This document shows positions 1-10,323 of a stretch of DNA of 64,000 nucleotides, in pieces. The notes under the pieces are model-generated. The model ran no database searches. It was not told the DNA's origin and saw nothing but the letters and a program-made list of their open reading frames with translations. Each line of letters opens with the position of its first letter. Within the stretch, counting starts at the first letter, position 1. A program made the position numbers and the translations under genes. This DNA comes from Vibrio sp. MEBiC08052 (GTDB lineage: Bacteria; Pseudomonadota; Gammaproteobacteria; Enterobacterales; Vibrionaceae). Location of the stretch: positions 451,281-515,280 of the forward strand of contig NZ_KQ947476.1 in the NCBI RefSeq assembly GCF_001506075.1, in the 5' to 3' direction.

Positions 1-7
1 TTATAAA

Positions 8-31
8 CCAAATCAATCTGTGTGGACACTC
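8..31 (-). other. 16S rRNA 3' processing-stem strand (RNase III)
   Basis: Just beyond the 16S 3' end, in the 16S-23S spacer. The minus-strand RNA here is complementary to the leader strand at 1783-1806, with about 20 paired bases including the shared CAATCTGTGTGG core. In gammaproteobacteria such leader/trailer pairs form the long duplex cut by RNase III to release pre-16S rRNA. Only 49 bases of spacer are in the window, so spacer tRNAs and 23S rRNA cannot be judged. Confidence 0.8.
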
Positions 32-49
32 ATCTCAAATATCTTTACG

Positions 50-1591
<1,542 letters not shown>

Positions 1592-1967
1592 AAGTTTTTG
1601 TGACACCGAAGTGTCGGCTCAATGAATACTGCTTTTTGTCTCCGCTTTTTAAAAGCAGAAGCAAAAAGTGACATTACATAAGTAATGTTGAATTGACTGT
1701 GCTCTTATTGATAACAGTTGCCTGCTCCAACTTGAATTGGTCACTCGATTCATTGATAAAATCTTTTTGGATATTTATCGACGAGTGCCCACACAGATTG
1801 ATTGGTCTATATTGTTAAAGAGCGATTCTTCCAAACGTTCTCCGTTCGAAGAGGCGGTCATTCTAGCGGGATAAATCTTGGTGTCAAACACTTTTTTCAG
1901 ATTTATCTTTCGGTGAAGACCGGACTCACACAGCCGGGGATTTCTCTCCGCGATTCCGTGTCAGCGA
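1592..1967 (-). ncRNA. rrn leader with boxA and RNase III stem
   Basis: Transcribed leader between the rrn promoter and mature 16S. A boxA antitermination element (minus-strand CGCTCTTTAACAAT) lies at 1811-1824; in rrn operons it recruits NusB/NusE to resist Rho termination. The 5' strand of the 16S processing stem is at 1783-1806. The rest of the leader is AT-rich with no open gene. The 5' boundary is inferred from the promoter and was not observed. Confidence 0.75.
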
Positions 1968-1973
1968 GGGGGC

Positions 1974-2001
1974 ATTATAGGCATCGCTTTTCGATTGGCA
2001 A
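1974..2001 (-). promoter_or_regulatory. rrn promoter
   Basis: Reading the minus strand: -35 TTGCCA (1996-2001), a 16-bp spacer, then a perfect -10 TATAAT (1974-1979). A GC-rich discriminator (GCCCCCTCGC) follows, as is typical of stringently controlled stable-RNA promoters. A-rich DNA just upstream (about 2002-2025) could act as an UP element. A second promoter or Fis sites between here and hemG cannot be shown by eye. Confidence 0.85.
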
Positions 2002-2080
2002 GCCCTTTTTGCAAGTTTTTTCAAAACAATGATTCACACGTCTATAAATGTATGTATTTCACTCAACATGCCTGTTTTAT

Positions 2081-2608
2081 CTACATTTGTTTAAACTTTT
2101 GCGCAAATATTTCTACTTTATTCCAATTTGTATATTCGACTTCTTTTGATGTGTCCGTTTCACCACCGGTCATCTTCATTATGAATCGAATCATGACCCG
2201 ATCAAAAAAACGATATCTTGGATAACGTAGTGCACCGGCGAACACACCTATCATTTGAGGCTGCCAGATAGATTTACGTAAAAAAGTCTGAATGTAAGCA
2301 CTGCCTTCAGGCGTATCTTTTTTTTGGTCTTCTTTTCGCGCGGTTAAGTTGACACAAATAAAAGCGGCTTTTGCTTCATCTAACTGTTGATGGTGGTTCT
2401 CAATAAATTGGTAAAGAGATTTATTGAGCCGGCCATAGCGAATTGATGCACCGATTAGCACTTTATCGTAAAGCGCCAAATTTAGTTTTGGGTTCAGATG
2501 TAAATCAACATACTCACACTGATAGCCTTCAAGCTGTGCAATTATATGTTCAACAATTTTTTTGGTCTGTCCTTCTCGGGTTGAATACAGACAGAGAACT
2601 TTCTTCAC
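2081..2608 (-). CDS. hemG: Menaquinone-dependent protoporphyrinogen IX dehydrogenase HemG
   Basis: 175 aa, matching the short flavodoxin-like HemG of Enterobacterales and Vibrio. It oxidises protoporphyrinogen IX to protoporphyrin IX in haem synthesis and passes electrons to the quinone pool at the inner membrane. The FMN phosphate-binding loop STREGQT is at residues 9-15. The GASIRYGR segment (about 53-60) and the long basic insert near 135-150 fit the family. It lies 11 bp after trkH on the same strand, so the two are probably co-transcribed; rrs follows, as in E. coli. Confidence 0.93.
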   Translation of the reverse strand: MKKVLCLYSTREGQTKKIVEHIIAQLEGYQCEYVDLHLNPKLNLALYDKVLIGASIRYGRLNKSLYQFIENHHQQLDEAKAAFICVNLTARKEDQKKDTPEGSAYIQTFLRKSIWQPQMIGVFAGALRYPRYRFFDRVMIRFIMKMTGGETDTSKEVEYTNWNKVEIFAQKFKQM

Positions 2609-2619
2609 AATTATTCCTC

Positions 2620-4077
2620 TTAGTTACGCCAAAATGCAGGTGTGAACAGGACAAGCAATGTAAAGATTTCTAATCGCCCAAATAACATGGAAATAATGAG
2701 GATCCACTTTGCTTTATCATTAATATCACCAAAATGGACAGCCACTTCACCCAACCCCGGACCAAGGTTATTCAATGTTGCGGCAACAGCAGAAAATGCA
2801 CTTAACTCTTCCATTCCCGTCGCAATTAAAGCCAACATACATAAAACAAAGACCAGCGTATAGGTGGAAAAGAATCCCCATACAGCATCAATCACGCGTG
2901 GAGATAAGGCCTTATCCCCGAGCTTAATCGGATAGATGGCTCGCGGATGGACAAGACGTTTCATTTCTCGCCCACCTTGTAAGGTCAATAACAGAATCCG
3001 GATCACTTTCAATCCACCGCCCGTGGATCCGGCACACCCGCCGATAAATGAAGAGAAGAGTAACAATACCGGTAAAAAAAGCGGCCAATCAGAAAATCCC
3101 GTAGTGGTAAATCCGGCCGTGGTTGAGACTGAAACACTCTGAAATAGTGCTTTATCAAAAACTTCAGCAACCGAATCGTATTGCTGATGAAGCAATAAAA
3201 CGGAAAAGCAAGTTACAAACAGCATAGCCTGAATAAACAAAAACGTTCTGAATTCGTAATCTTTCCAGTAGAGCTTCGGATGGATACCGCCGGAAGCAAA
3301 TGCCGCATAATGCAACGTAAAATTACAAGAGGATATCAACAGAAAAACAACCGTTATCAGGTTAATCGCCTGACTATTGAAGTACCCCATACTGGCATCA
3401 TGCGTAGAGAAACCACCGATCGCAATCGTGGAGAAACTATGACACATCGCATCAAAGAAGGTCACCCCCGCGAGCCAATACAGAAAAGCACAAACGACCG
3501 TGATCCCTAGGTAGATATACCAGAGCGCTTTTGCTGTTTCGGCAATACGAGGGGTGACTTTGGTATCTTTCACAGGGCCGGGGATTTCAGCCCGGTAGAG
3601 CTGCATCCCCCCGATACCAAGAACGGGAAGAATCGCGACCGCGAGAACAATGATCCCCATCCCCCCGAACCACTGTAAAAACTGGCGATAAAATAGAATG
3701 GCTTTGGGCAACTCATCTAACCCGACAATGACTGTCGCTCCGGTGGTTGTCAGGGCAGAAAAAGATTCAAAAAAAGAATCCGTCAGAGAAATATTAGGAT
3801 TCTCCGAAATAAAAAACGGAATCGCCCCGGCACTACCGATAACGGTCCAGAACAAAACCACAATCAAAAAGCCATCGCGAGATTTTAATTCATGTCGATG
3901 GTTACGGTTCGGAAACCAGATAGCTGCCCCACAGAGGAGCAAAGCAAAAAAAGTCGTTACAAACGAGACGCCGGCACCATCCCGATAGATTAGAGCCACC
4001 AGCGCAGGCGCCAGCATAGAAACACTGAATAAGGCAAGGAGTAATCCGACTATACGGATAATAGAACGAAATTGCAT
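2620..4077 (-). CDS. trkH: Trk potassium uptake system membrane protein TrkH
   Basis: 485 aa, full length for TrkH. This inner-membrane subunit forms the K+ pathway and works with the NAD-binding gating ring TrkA, which is not in this window. Four selectivity-loop segments are visible: SFSALTTTGAT near 105, SFSTIAIGGFST near 215, STTAGFTTTGF near 320, and GGCAGSTGGGLK near 345. Hydrophobic helices run through the whole protein. It is followed closely by hemG and preceded by yigZ on the same strand (22 bp), so a yigZ-trkH-hemG unit is likely. Confidence 0.95.
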   Translation of the reverse strand: MQFRSIIRIVGLLLALFSVSMLAPALVALIYRDGAGVSFVTTFFALLLCGAAIWFPNRNHRHELKSRDGFLIVVLFWTVIGSAGAIPFFISENPNISLTDSFFESFSALTTTGATVIVGLDELPKAILFYRQFLQWFGGMGIIVLAVAILPVLGIGGMQLYRAEIPGPVKDTKVTPRIAETAKALWYIYLGITVVCAFLYWLAGVTFFDAMCHSFSTIAIGGFSTHDASMGYFNSQAINLITVVFLLISSCNFTLHYAAFASGGIHPKLYWKDYEFRTFLFIQAMLFVTCFSVLLLHQQYDSVAEVFDKALFQSVSVSTTAGFTTTGFSDWPLFLPVLLLFSSFIGGCAGSTGGGLKVIRILLLTLQGGREMKRLVHPRAIYPIKLGDKALSPRVIDAVWGFFSTYTLVFVLCMLALIATGMEELSAFSAVAATLNNLGPGLGEVAVHFGDINDKAKWILIISMLFGRLEIFTLLVLFTPAFWRN

Positions 4078-4099
4078 GATGATATGGCTGATTCTGACC

Positions 4100-4729
4100 T
4101 TAGTTGTTTAGTTCATCATCTGAACTCACAAGAACTCTTGCACTACTTTTATTGGTTATCACTTGGGTAAACGCTTCAATATATCGAATTTCAATCTCAA
4201 TCGTGATAACAACTCGCTGAAGATACTGTGCTGCTAGCTCCTGAGCACCAAATTGCTGAATAACGGATTGAGCCAAAGGAATCAACCCATAGTCTAGCGC
4301 CAAGTTTAATGTCTTGGTGATTTTTTTTTCGATTGTTTGAAGTTGCTTAAGCGCTTGCTGAACACCGCCGCCATAAGCTTTGACTAATCCACCGGTTCCC
4401 AACTTCACCCCACCATAGTAACGCACAACCACCGCGGTAATTTCTCCGACTTGCGCACCCGACAACTGCGCTAAAATCGGTTTTCCTGCGGTACCTGATG
4501 GTTCACCATCATCACTAAATCCCCATTTCATTGAGTTATCAGGTCGCCCGGCGACAAAAGCCCAACAATGATGCCTCGCATCAGGGTAGTGATTTTTGAT
4601 CTGCTCAATAAAGGCCTTAGCAGATTCAATCCCCGGCGTATGCTGAAGAAAAGTCATAAACAGACTTTTTTTAATCTCTTCATCATAACGAACAGAAGCA
4701 GCAGGAATCGCATAAGGCTGATCATTCAT
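4100..4729 (-). CDS. yigZ: IMPACT family protein YigZ
   Basis: About 209 aa, belonging to the YigZ/IMPACT family (UPF0029), whose biochemical role in bacteria is unsettled. Family hallmarks are HHCWAF, the GFSDDGEPSGTAGKP loop and VVVRYYGGVKLGTGGLVKAYGG in the N-terminal two thirds. A variable C-terminal domain follows. The frame opens at 4747 (GTG, then ATG), but the start giving MNDQPYAIP aligns best with the family, so 4729 was chosen; no strong ribosome site decides this. It is conserved next to trkH and the fad genes in gammaproteobacteria. Confidence 0.88.
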   Translation of the reverse strand: MNDQPYAIPAASVRYDEEIKKSLFMTFLQHTPGIESAKAFIEQIKNHYPDARHHCWAFVAGRPDNSMKWGFSDDGEPSGTAGKPILAQLSGAQVGEITAVVVRYYGGVKLGTGGLVKAYGGGVQQALKQLQTIEKKITKTLNLALDYGLIPLAQSVIQQFGAQELAAQYLQRVVITIEIEIRYIEAFTQVITNKSSARVLVSSDDELNN

Positions 4730-4878
4730 CGGATAACTTAGCATCACATCAAATCAAATCAGCGTAACAGTCTAGCACGACCATAAAGAAAAGTGCTGCG
4801 GATCTAAAAAAATGGAATTTATCTTTTCATTTATTGCAGTTATCTCAACTTGTGCCCACACTTTTTGAATACTAAAAC

Positions 4879-4895
4879 AAGTCATCGTACCAGTT
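4879..4895. promoter_or_regulatory. Candidate FadR operator upstream of fadBA
   Basis: On the minus strand this reads AACTGGTACGATGACTT, which keeps the AACTGGT half and central CGA of the known FadR operator. It lies 34 bp before the fadB start and just upstream of a possible -10 (TATAAA, 4903-4908). FadR is known to repress fadBA until long-chain acyl-CoA binds it. The site is judged by eye; the second half-site is degenerate. Confidence 0.5.
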
Positions 4896-4929
4896 GACTT
4901 ACTATAAATGCATGTCAGGAGATAAATTC

Positions 4930-7113
4930 ATGATCTTTCAGTCAAAGACATTGCAGGTAAAGGAAATAGAAGGTGGTATCCTTGAGCTGCAGTTTTGCAC
5001 ACCTCTATCGGTCAATACGCTTGATACGGCAACGCTAAGCCACTTGGATAAAGCATTGGATGCAATCCAAGGCTTTCCGGGACTCAAAGGCTTAGTACTG
5101 ACATCCGATAAAGAAAGTTTCATCGTCGGGGCCGATATCAATGAGTTTTTAGGCTTATTTCAGTACCCGAGTGATGAACTGGAACAATGGCTTCACTATG
5201 CCAATCAAATCTTCTGTAAACTTGAAGATCTGCCGGTTCCGACAATCTCAGCCCTGTGTGGATATACCCTTGGTGGCGGATGTGAGTGTGTACTCGCTAC
5301 TGATTTTCGTGTTGCCGCCCGGTCAACCAAAATTGGCTTACCGGAAACAAGACTGGGAATCATGCCCGGATTCGGTGGTTGTGTCCGTCTGCCAAGATTA
5401 ATCGGTGCGGATAACGCCTTAGAAGCGATTGTTCAGGCCAAAATATTCAGTGCCGAGCACGCACTCTCTGTCGGGCTGGTCGATGCCATCACAACAGAAG
5501 AAGCGCTTGCCGCAACAGCAAGACGAACACTGGACGATGCAATTCACAATAAGATTGATTGGAAGAAAGCACGTCAGGAGAAATGTGCACCGCTTACTTT
5601 ATCACCCGTAGAACGTCTGATGGTCTTTTCGACAGCCAAGGGAATGACCCATCAAAAAGTAAGCACTCACTATATGGCACCATTTTTAGCGATTGAGACG
5701 ATTGAATCTTCAGCAACACTGTCCAGAGATGAAGCACTAAACATCGAGCGGAAGAACTTTGTTACCCTGGCAAAATCCGATCAAGCGGCCGCATTGGTCA
5801 GTATTTATCTTAATGACCAATATATTAAAGGCCTCGCCAAAAAAGCGAAACAGTCACTGACCCACCCTGTCAGTCACAGTGCCGTGATTGGCGCAGGCGT
5901 GATGGGTGGCGGGATTGCTTACCAATCCGCGATTAAAGGGATCCCTGCTGTTTTAAAAGATATCGTACCTGACTCTCTGAAACTGGGCATGAATCATAGT
6001 GCTCAACTGTTAGAGCAAGGGGTCAAAAGAGGTAAATTGTCTCCGCGGGACATGGCTAACACCCTTGCTTCAATACGGCCAACACTTAACTATGCCGGTA
6101 TAGAAGATGTGGATGTTATTGTTGAAGCCGTGGTTGAAAACCCTAAAATCAAATCGTCTGTCCTGAAAGAGATTGAAGAAAAGGTTACCGCCAATACCAT
6201 TCTGACCTCAAATACCTCAACGATTCCGATTACCCAATTAGCAGCGGGACTCTCAAGGCCTGACAAGTTCTGTGGCATGCATTTCTTTAATCCGGTGCAT
6301 AAAATGCCGCTGGTTGAAATTATTCGTGGCAAAGAAACCAGTGACGAAACCATTGATACGGTCGTGGCTTTTGCTGCCCATATGGGTAAATCCCCGATTG
6401 TCGTTAACGATTGTCCCGGATTTTTTGTCAACCGCGTTCTCTTTCCTTATTTTCTGGCCTTTTGTCAGTTGCTCGATGAAGGGTACGACTTTGTCCAAAT
6501 TGATAAAATCATGGAGAAAGATTTTGGCTGGCCGATGGGGCCTGCCTATTTACTCGATGTTGTCGGTATCGACATCGCGTATCACGCACAACAGGTGATT
6601 TGCCAAGCTTATCCAACCCGAATGAAATCATCCCCGGACAACATTATTACCCGGCTTTATGAGGCGAAAAAATTTGGTCAGAAAACCGGTGAAGGCTTTT
6701 ATCACTACTATACGGATAAACGAGGTAAGAGCCAGAAAGTGTTATCACCTGACATCTACCAGCTTGTCTACGCATCGGGAGAACCGTTGCCTGTCACAGA
6801 CAAACAAATGATCATGGATCGCATGATGATTCCGATGATGAATGAAGTCATTCTCTGCATGGAGGAAAATATTATCTCCTCTCCCGCCGAAGCAGACATT
6901 GCACTGGTATACGGACTTGGCTTTCCACCATTCAGAGGTGGTGTTTGCCGCTATCTGGATACCATCGGTATTACACAATATATCCAAACTGCTCAGTCAT
7001 ACCAGCGCTTTGGAGAACTCTATCACGTGCCGAAATCTCTCGAAGTAATGGCTCATCAAGCAAGAGTTTTCTATCCCATCCACCATGACAAATCAGAATC
7101 AGAGAGAGGGTAA
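4930..7113 (+). CDS. fadB: Fatty acid oxidation complex subunit alpha FadB
   Basis: 727 aa multifunctional enzyme: N-terminal enoyl-CoA hydratase/isomerase and C-terminal 3-hydroxyacyl-CoA dehydrogenase. It forms the alpha2beta2 beta-oxidation complex with FadA. The crotonase part (1-190) has GADINEF and the CGYTLGGGCE/PETRLGIMPGFGG oxyanion and catalytic segments. The dehydrogenase part begins with the Rossmann motif GAGVMGGGIAY near 320, followed by NTSTIPI and GMHFFNPVHKMPLVE. The ATG at 4930, with AGGAGA nine bases upstream, was chosen over an in-frame start 36 bp earlier because it matches family N-termini. fadA follows after 4 bp. Confidence 0.95.
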   Translation: MIFQSKTLQVKEIEGGILELQFCTPLSVNTLDTATLSHLDKALDAIQGFPGLKGLVLTSDKESFIVGADINEFLGLFQYPSDELEQWLHYANQIFCKLEDLPVPTISALCGYTLGGGCECVLATDFRVAARSTKIGLPETRLGIMPGFGGCVRLPRLIGADNALEAIVQAKIFSAEHALSVGLVDAITTEEALAATARRTLDDAIHNKIDWKKARQEKCAPLTLSPVERLMVFSTAKGMTHQKVSTHYMAPFLAIETIESSATLSRDEALNIERKNFVTLAKSDQAAALVSIYLNDQYIKGLAKKAKQSLTHPVSHSAVIGAGVMGGGIAYQSAIKGIPAVLKDIVPDSLKLGMNHSAQLLEQGVKRGKLSPRDMANTLASIRPTLNYAGIEDVDVIVEAVVENPKIKSSVLKEIEEKVTANTILTSNTSTIPITQLAAGLSRPDKFCGMHFFNPVHKMPLVEIIRGKETSDETIDTVVAFAAHMGKSPIVVNDCPGFFVNRVLFPYFLAFCQLLDEGYDFVQIDKIMEKDFGWPMGPAYLLDVVGIDIAYHAQQVICQAYPTRMKSSPDNIITRLYEAKKFGQKTGEGFYHYYTDKRGKSQKVLSPDIYQLVYASGEPLPVTDKQMIMDRMMIPMMNEVILCMEENIISSPAEADIALVYGLGFPPFRGGVCRYLDTIGITQYIQTAQSYQRFGELYHVPKSLEVMAHQARVFYPIHHDKSESERG

Positions 7114-7117
7114 TCGC

Positions 7118-8287
7118 ATGAGTAAGCAAGCAGTGATCGTGGATTGTATCCGTACGCCGATGGGCCGCTCCAAAGAAGGCGTGTTTCGCCATACTCGCGC
7201 AGAAACACTGTCAGCCCATTTGATGCAGGCACTGATTCAACGTAATCCACAAATACCGGTGGCTGATATTGAAGATATCTATTGGGGATGTGTTCAGCAA
7301 ACCCTTGAACAGGGAATGAATATTGCGCGCAATGCTGCGGTTCTAGCCGGACTGCCGTTTGAAATCGGTGCTGTCACAGTCAATCGTCTGTGTGGTTCGT
7401 CGATGCAGGCCTTGCATGATGCGGCAAGATCCGTTTCTGCCGGGGATGCCGAGATTTGTCTCATCGGTGGCGTTGAACATATGGGGCATGTGCCGATGAC
7501 CCATGGGATTGATATGCATCCCGGCCTGAGCAAACATGCAGCGAAAGCAGCCGGCATGATGGGGTTGACCGCTGAAATGCTGGCAAAACAACACCAGATC
7601 AGCCGAGATGCTCAAGATCAGTTTGCCCTGCGCTCCCACCAGAGAGCGACACAAGCAACAGAGAACAAGCTATTTCAACGGGAAATCGTACCCACCCAAG
7701 GCCACGACGAACAGGGCGCACTGATATCTCTGCAAGAGGATGAAGTCATTCGTCGTGATGCATCTCTCGATTCTCTGGCGTCGCTCAAACCAGTTTTCGA
7801 CCCAGCCAACGGCACGGTCACAGCCGGCTCCTCTTCAGCCTTATCAGACGGAGCATCGGCAATGATTGTGATGACAGAAGAGAAAGCGCAGCAACTCGGA
7901 TTACCCATCCGAGCGAAGATTCGAGCGATGGCAGTCGCGGGATGTGAACCCTCCGTGATGGGAATCGGCCCCGTCCCTGCGACCCGCAAGGCACTAAAAA
8001 GAGCCGGACTATCTCTGCATGATATTGACGTTATTGAACTCAATGAAGCCTTTGCAGCACAAGCACTTTCCTGTATCCGGCAATTTGAACTGACAGATAA
8101 CTTTGATGATAAAGTGAATTTATGGGGGGGTGCGATTGCATTAGGCCACCCGCTGGGATGCTCAGGCGCCAGAATATCCACAACACTATTACATGTGATG
8201 GAACATCAGGATGTCCAGTTTGGTCTGGCAACCATGTGTATCGGGATGGGGCAAGGCATTGCGACGATTTTTGAACGCGTCCGCTAG
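7118..8287 (+). CDS. fadA: 3-ketoacyl-CoA thiolase FadA
   Basis: 389 aa thiolase that cleaves 3-ketoacyl-CoA to acetyl-CoA and a shortened acyl-CoA; beta subunit of the fatty-acid oxidation complex. The nucleophilic cysteine lies in VNRLCGSSMQAL (about residue 91). The histidine motif GGAIALGHPLGCSGAR and the C-terminal cysteine motif CIGMGQG are intact. The ATG at 7118 has an AGAGAGGG ribosome site and begins 4 bp after the fadB stop, so the pair is translationally linked. A start 33 bp upstream in fadB is less likely. Confidence 0.95.
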   Translation: MSKQAVIVDCIRTPMGRSKEGVFRHTRAETLSAHLMQALIQRNPQIPVADIEDIYWGCVQQTLEQGMNIARNAAVLAGLPFEIGAVTVNRLCGSSMQALHDAARSVSAGDAEICLIGGVEHMGHVPMTHGIDMHPGLSKHAAKAAGMMGLTAEMLAKQHQISRDAQDQFALRSHQRATQATENKLFQREIVPTQGHDEQGALISLQEDEVIRRDASLDSLASLKPVFDPANGTVTAGSSSALSDGASAMIVMTEEKAQQLGLPIRAKIRAMAVAGCEPSVMGIGPVPATRKALKRAGLSLHDIDVIELNEAFAAQALSCIRQFELTDNFDDKVNLWGGAIALGHPLGCSGARISTTLLHVMEHQDVQFGLATMCIGMGQGIATIFERVR

Positions 8288-8314
8288 TTGAGCTCATATT
8301 CTCTTAAACAACAA

Positions 8315-8336
8315 AGGCTCCTAACAGGAGCCTTTT
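8315..8336. terminator. Terminator between fadA and glmU
   Basis: AGGCTCCT (8315-8322), a 3-base loop, then AGGAGCCT (8326-8333) followed by a T run on the plus strand. The stem is perfect. It ends fadBA; on the minus strand it is followed by a shorter T stretch and could also stop glmU transcription, since the genes converge. Confidence 0.9.
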
Positions 8337-8379
8337 TCAGCAATGAGCGTTTATTCATGCTGAACCATCGGCCATCCAA

Positions 8380-9744
8380 TCATGGCTTGCTCTTCACCGG
8401 TCTTTGCCAGCCTTCAACCCGGCGCTCTTTCGCCCGGGTAATCACCAACTCACCCTGAGCAACATTGCGCGTTAATGTTGTCCCCGCCCCAATAGTAGCA
8501 CCATCTTCAATCGTGACCGGCGCCACCAGCTGACAGTCAGATCCGACAAATACATCATCACCAATCACGGTTTTATGTTTATTGGCACCGTCATAGTTAC
8601 AGGTAATTACCCCGGCACCAACGTTCACACGATCACCGATTTCCGCATCGCCCAGATAAGTGAGGTGATTGGCTTTCGAACCTTGGCCTAAACGTGCATT
8701 TTTAATTTCTACAAAATTACCGACGTGTGCATCATCTTTTAATTCAGCACCCGGTCTCAAACGAGCAAACGGACCAATCGTACACATTTCTCCGACGGTA
8801 GCCCCTTCAATTACGCTGTATGGACGAATCACTGTGTTGTCATCAATCTCACAATCCTTCAACACAGAACCGGCTCCGATAATCACATTGTTTCCCAGCG
8901 AAACACTACCTTCAATGACGACATTGACATCAATTTCGACATCATGGCCACACTGCAACTGCCCCCTGAGATCGAACCGGGCCGGATCCCGCAGCATAAC
9001 CCCCTGTGTTAACAGTTTATTCGCCAGAGAGTGCTGATAAGCTCTTTCCAGCCGTGAAAGCTGAACCCGATCATTCACCCCTTCAACTTCCATAGGATCG
9101 AGCGGGTGAACGGCCTGAATTACTTGGCCTTCAGCGTGAGCAGCAGCAATCACGTCCGTCAAATAATACTCACCCTGAGCATTATTATTCTCTAATCCGG
9201 ACAGCCAGCGTTTCAGATCTTTCCCTGAAGCCACCAGCACACCGGTATTCACTTCTTGAATCGACAGTTCTGCTTCTGAAGCATCTTTTTGCTCAACAAT
9301 GGCAACGACAGCATCATTGTGACGGATAATTCTTCCATATCCCGTCGGATTGTCTAAAACAACGGTTAATAATGCGATCCCACCTTGTGGCTGTGAAGCC
9401 AGTAAATTGTCGATCGTCTCTTCCGAAATCAGCGGAACATCACCATACAAGACAATGATCTGTTCGTCGTCCTGAAAATATTGAGCAGCCTGATCAACCG
9501 CATGGCCTGTTCCCAACTGCTGTGGCTGCAATACCCAATTAACTGATTCGGCTGAAAGCTGTTGCTGCATCAACTCGCCACCGTGCCCATAAACAAGATG
9601 AATTTGCTGAGCACCGATTCCCTGACATGTATCAATCACATGTTTCACCATCGGTTTACCTGCCAACGTATGGAGAACCTTGGGCAACTGAGAATACATC
9701 CGGGTTCCTTTTCCCGCGGCTAAAATCACGGCACTGAATTTCAT
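8380..9744 (-). CDS. glmU: Bifunctional GlmU (N-acetylglucosamine-1-phosphate uridyltransferase / glucosamine-1-phosphate acetyltransferase)
   Basis: 454 aa, full length. It makes UDP-GlcNAc for peptidoglycan and lipopolysaccharide in two steps, acetylation of GlcN-1-P and then uridylylation. The N-terminal pyrophosphorylase signature LAAGKGTRM followed by LPKVLHTLAGKPM is at residues 8-33. The C-terminal half has the hexapeptide repeats of a left-handed beta helix (for example NNVIIGAGSV, DNTVIRPYSVI, GAGVITCNYDGANKHKT). It sits downstream of the ATP synthase operon on the same strand, but a terminator at 9839-9867 separates them. Confidence 0.96.
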   Translation of the reverse strand: MKFSAVILAAGKGTRMYSQLPKVLHTLAGKPMVKHVIDTCQGIGAQQIHLVYGHGGELMQQQLSAESVNWVLQPQQLGTGHAVDQAAQYFQDDEQIIVLYGDVPLISEETIDNLLASQPQGGIALLTVVLDNPTGYGRIIRHNDAVVAIVEQKDASEAELSIQEVNTGVLVASGKDLKRWLSGLENNNAQGEYYLTDVIAAAHAEGQVIQAVHPLDPMEVEGVNDRVQLSRLERAYQHSLANKLLTQGVMLRDPARFDLRGQLQCGHDVEIDVNVVIEGSVSLGNNVIIGAGSVLKDCEIDDNTVIRPYSVIEGATVGEMCTIGPFARLRPGAELKDDAHVGNFVEIKNARLGQGSKANHLTYLGDAEIGDRVNVGAGVITCNYDGANKHKTVIGDDVFVGSDCQLVAPVTIEDGATIGAGTTLTRNVAQGELVITRAKERRVEGWQRPVKSKP

Positions 9745-9838
9745 GGACTACCTTTATACTGAATCGGAAAGAGACTTCTGATTTTATATGGGAAATCGCC
9801 AATAGTTAAATCATCAGCAAGAATTTTTGAGAGAAAAC

Positions 9839-9867
9839 AAAAAAGGCGACTGAAAGTCGCCTTTTTA
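9839..9867 (-). terminator. Terminator of the atp operon
   Basis: GGCGACT (9845-9851), loop GAA, AGTCGCC (9855-9861), with an A run at 9839-9844 that is a U run on the minus-strand RNA. A T run on the other side makes it potentially bidirectional. It lies 16 bp after the atpC stop. Confidence 0.9.
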
Positions 9868-9882
9868 AACGTCATAAATGGT

Positions 9883-10305
9883 TTAACGACGCTTTTTAAC
9901 CAGCTCGATTACTCGTAGCTTAGCAATGGCTTTAGCCAGTTCACTGGCCGCCTGTGCGAAGTCCATCCCGCCCTGATGATTCTGAATTTTCTCTTCAGCA
10001 CGACGTTTGGCTTCTTCCGCCTTTGCTGCGTCTAGATCTTCACCACGAATGGCTGTATCAGCAAGTACTGTTGAAGTACTTGCCTGAACTTCCACTATAC
10101 CACCAGAAACATAAATAATTTCTTCGTGGCCGTGCTGCTTCACAATACGCACCATACCAGGCTTTATAGCGGTCAGAAGCGGTGCGTGACCATGGTAAAT
10201 ACCAAGTTCACCTTCGCTACCGGTCACCTGAAATGTTTCAACCATGCCAGAGAAAATTTTCTTCTCAGCACTGACAACATCCAGATGAAAGGGTATTGAT
10301 GCCAT
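9883..10305 (-). CDS. atpC: ATP synthase F1 epsilon subunit
   Basis: 140 aa epsilon subunit of the F1 central stalk, which couples rotation to catalysis and can inhibit hydrolysis. The N-terminal beta-sandwich contains GSEGELGIYHGHAPLLTAI (about 30-48), the typical signature. A C-terminal two-helix region rich in Ala, Glu and Lys follows. It is the last gene of the operon, 18 bp after atpD, and is followed by a strong terminator. Confidence 0.96.
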   Translation of the reverse strand: MASIPFHLDVVSAEKKIFSGMVETFQVTGSEGELGIYHGHAPLLTAIKPGMVRIVKQHGHEEIIYVSGGIVEVQASTSTVLADTAIRGEDLDAAKAEEAKRRAEEKIQNHQGGMDFAQAASELAKAIAKLRVIELVKKRR

Positions 10306-10323
10306 ATCGCCTCCTAGTCAGCC

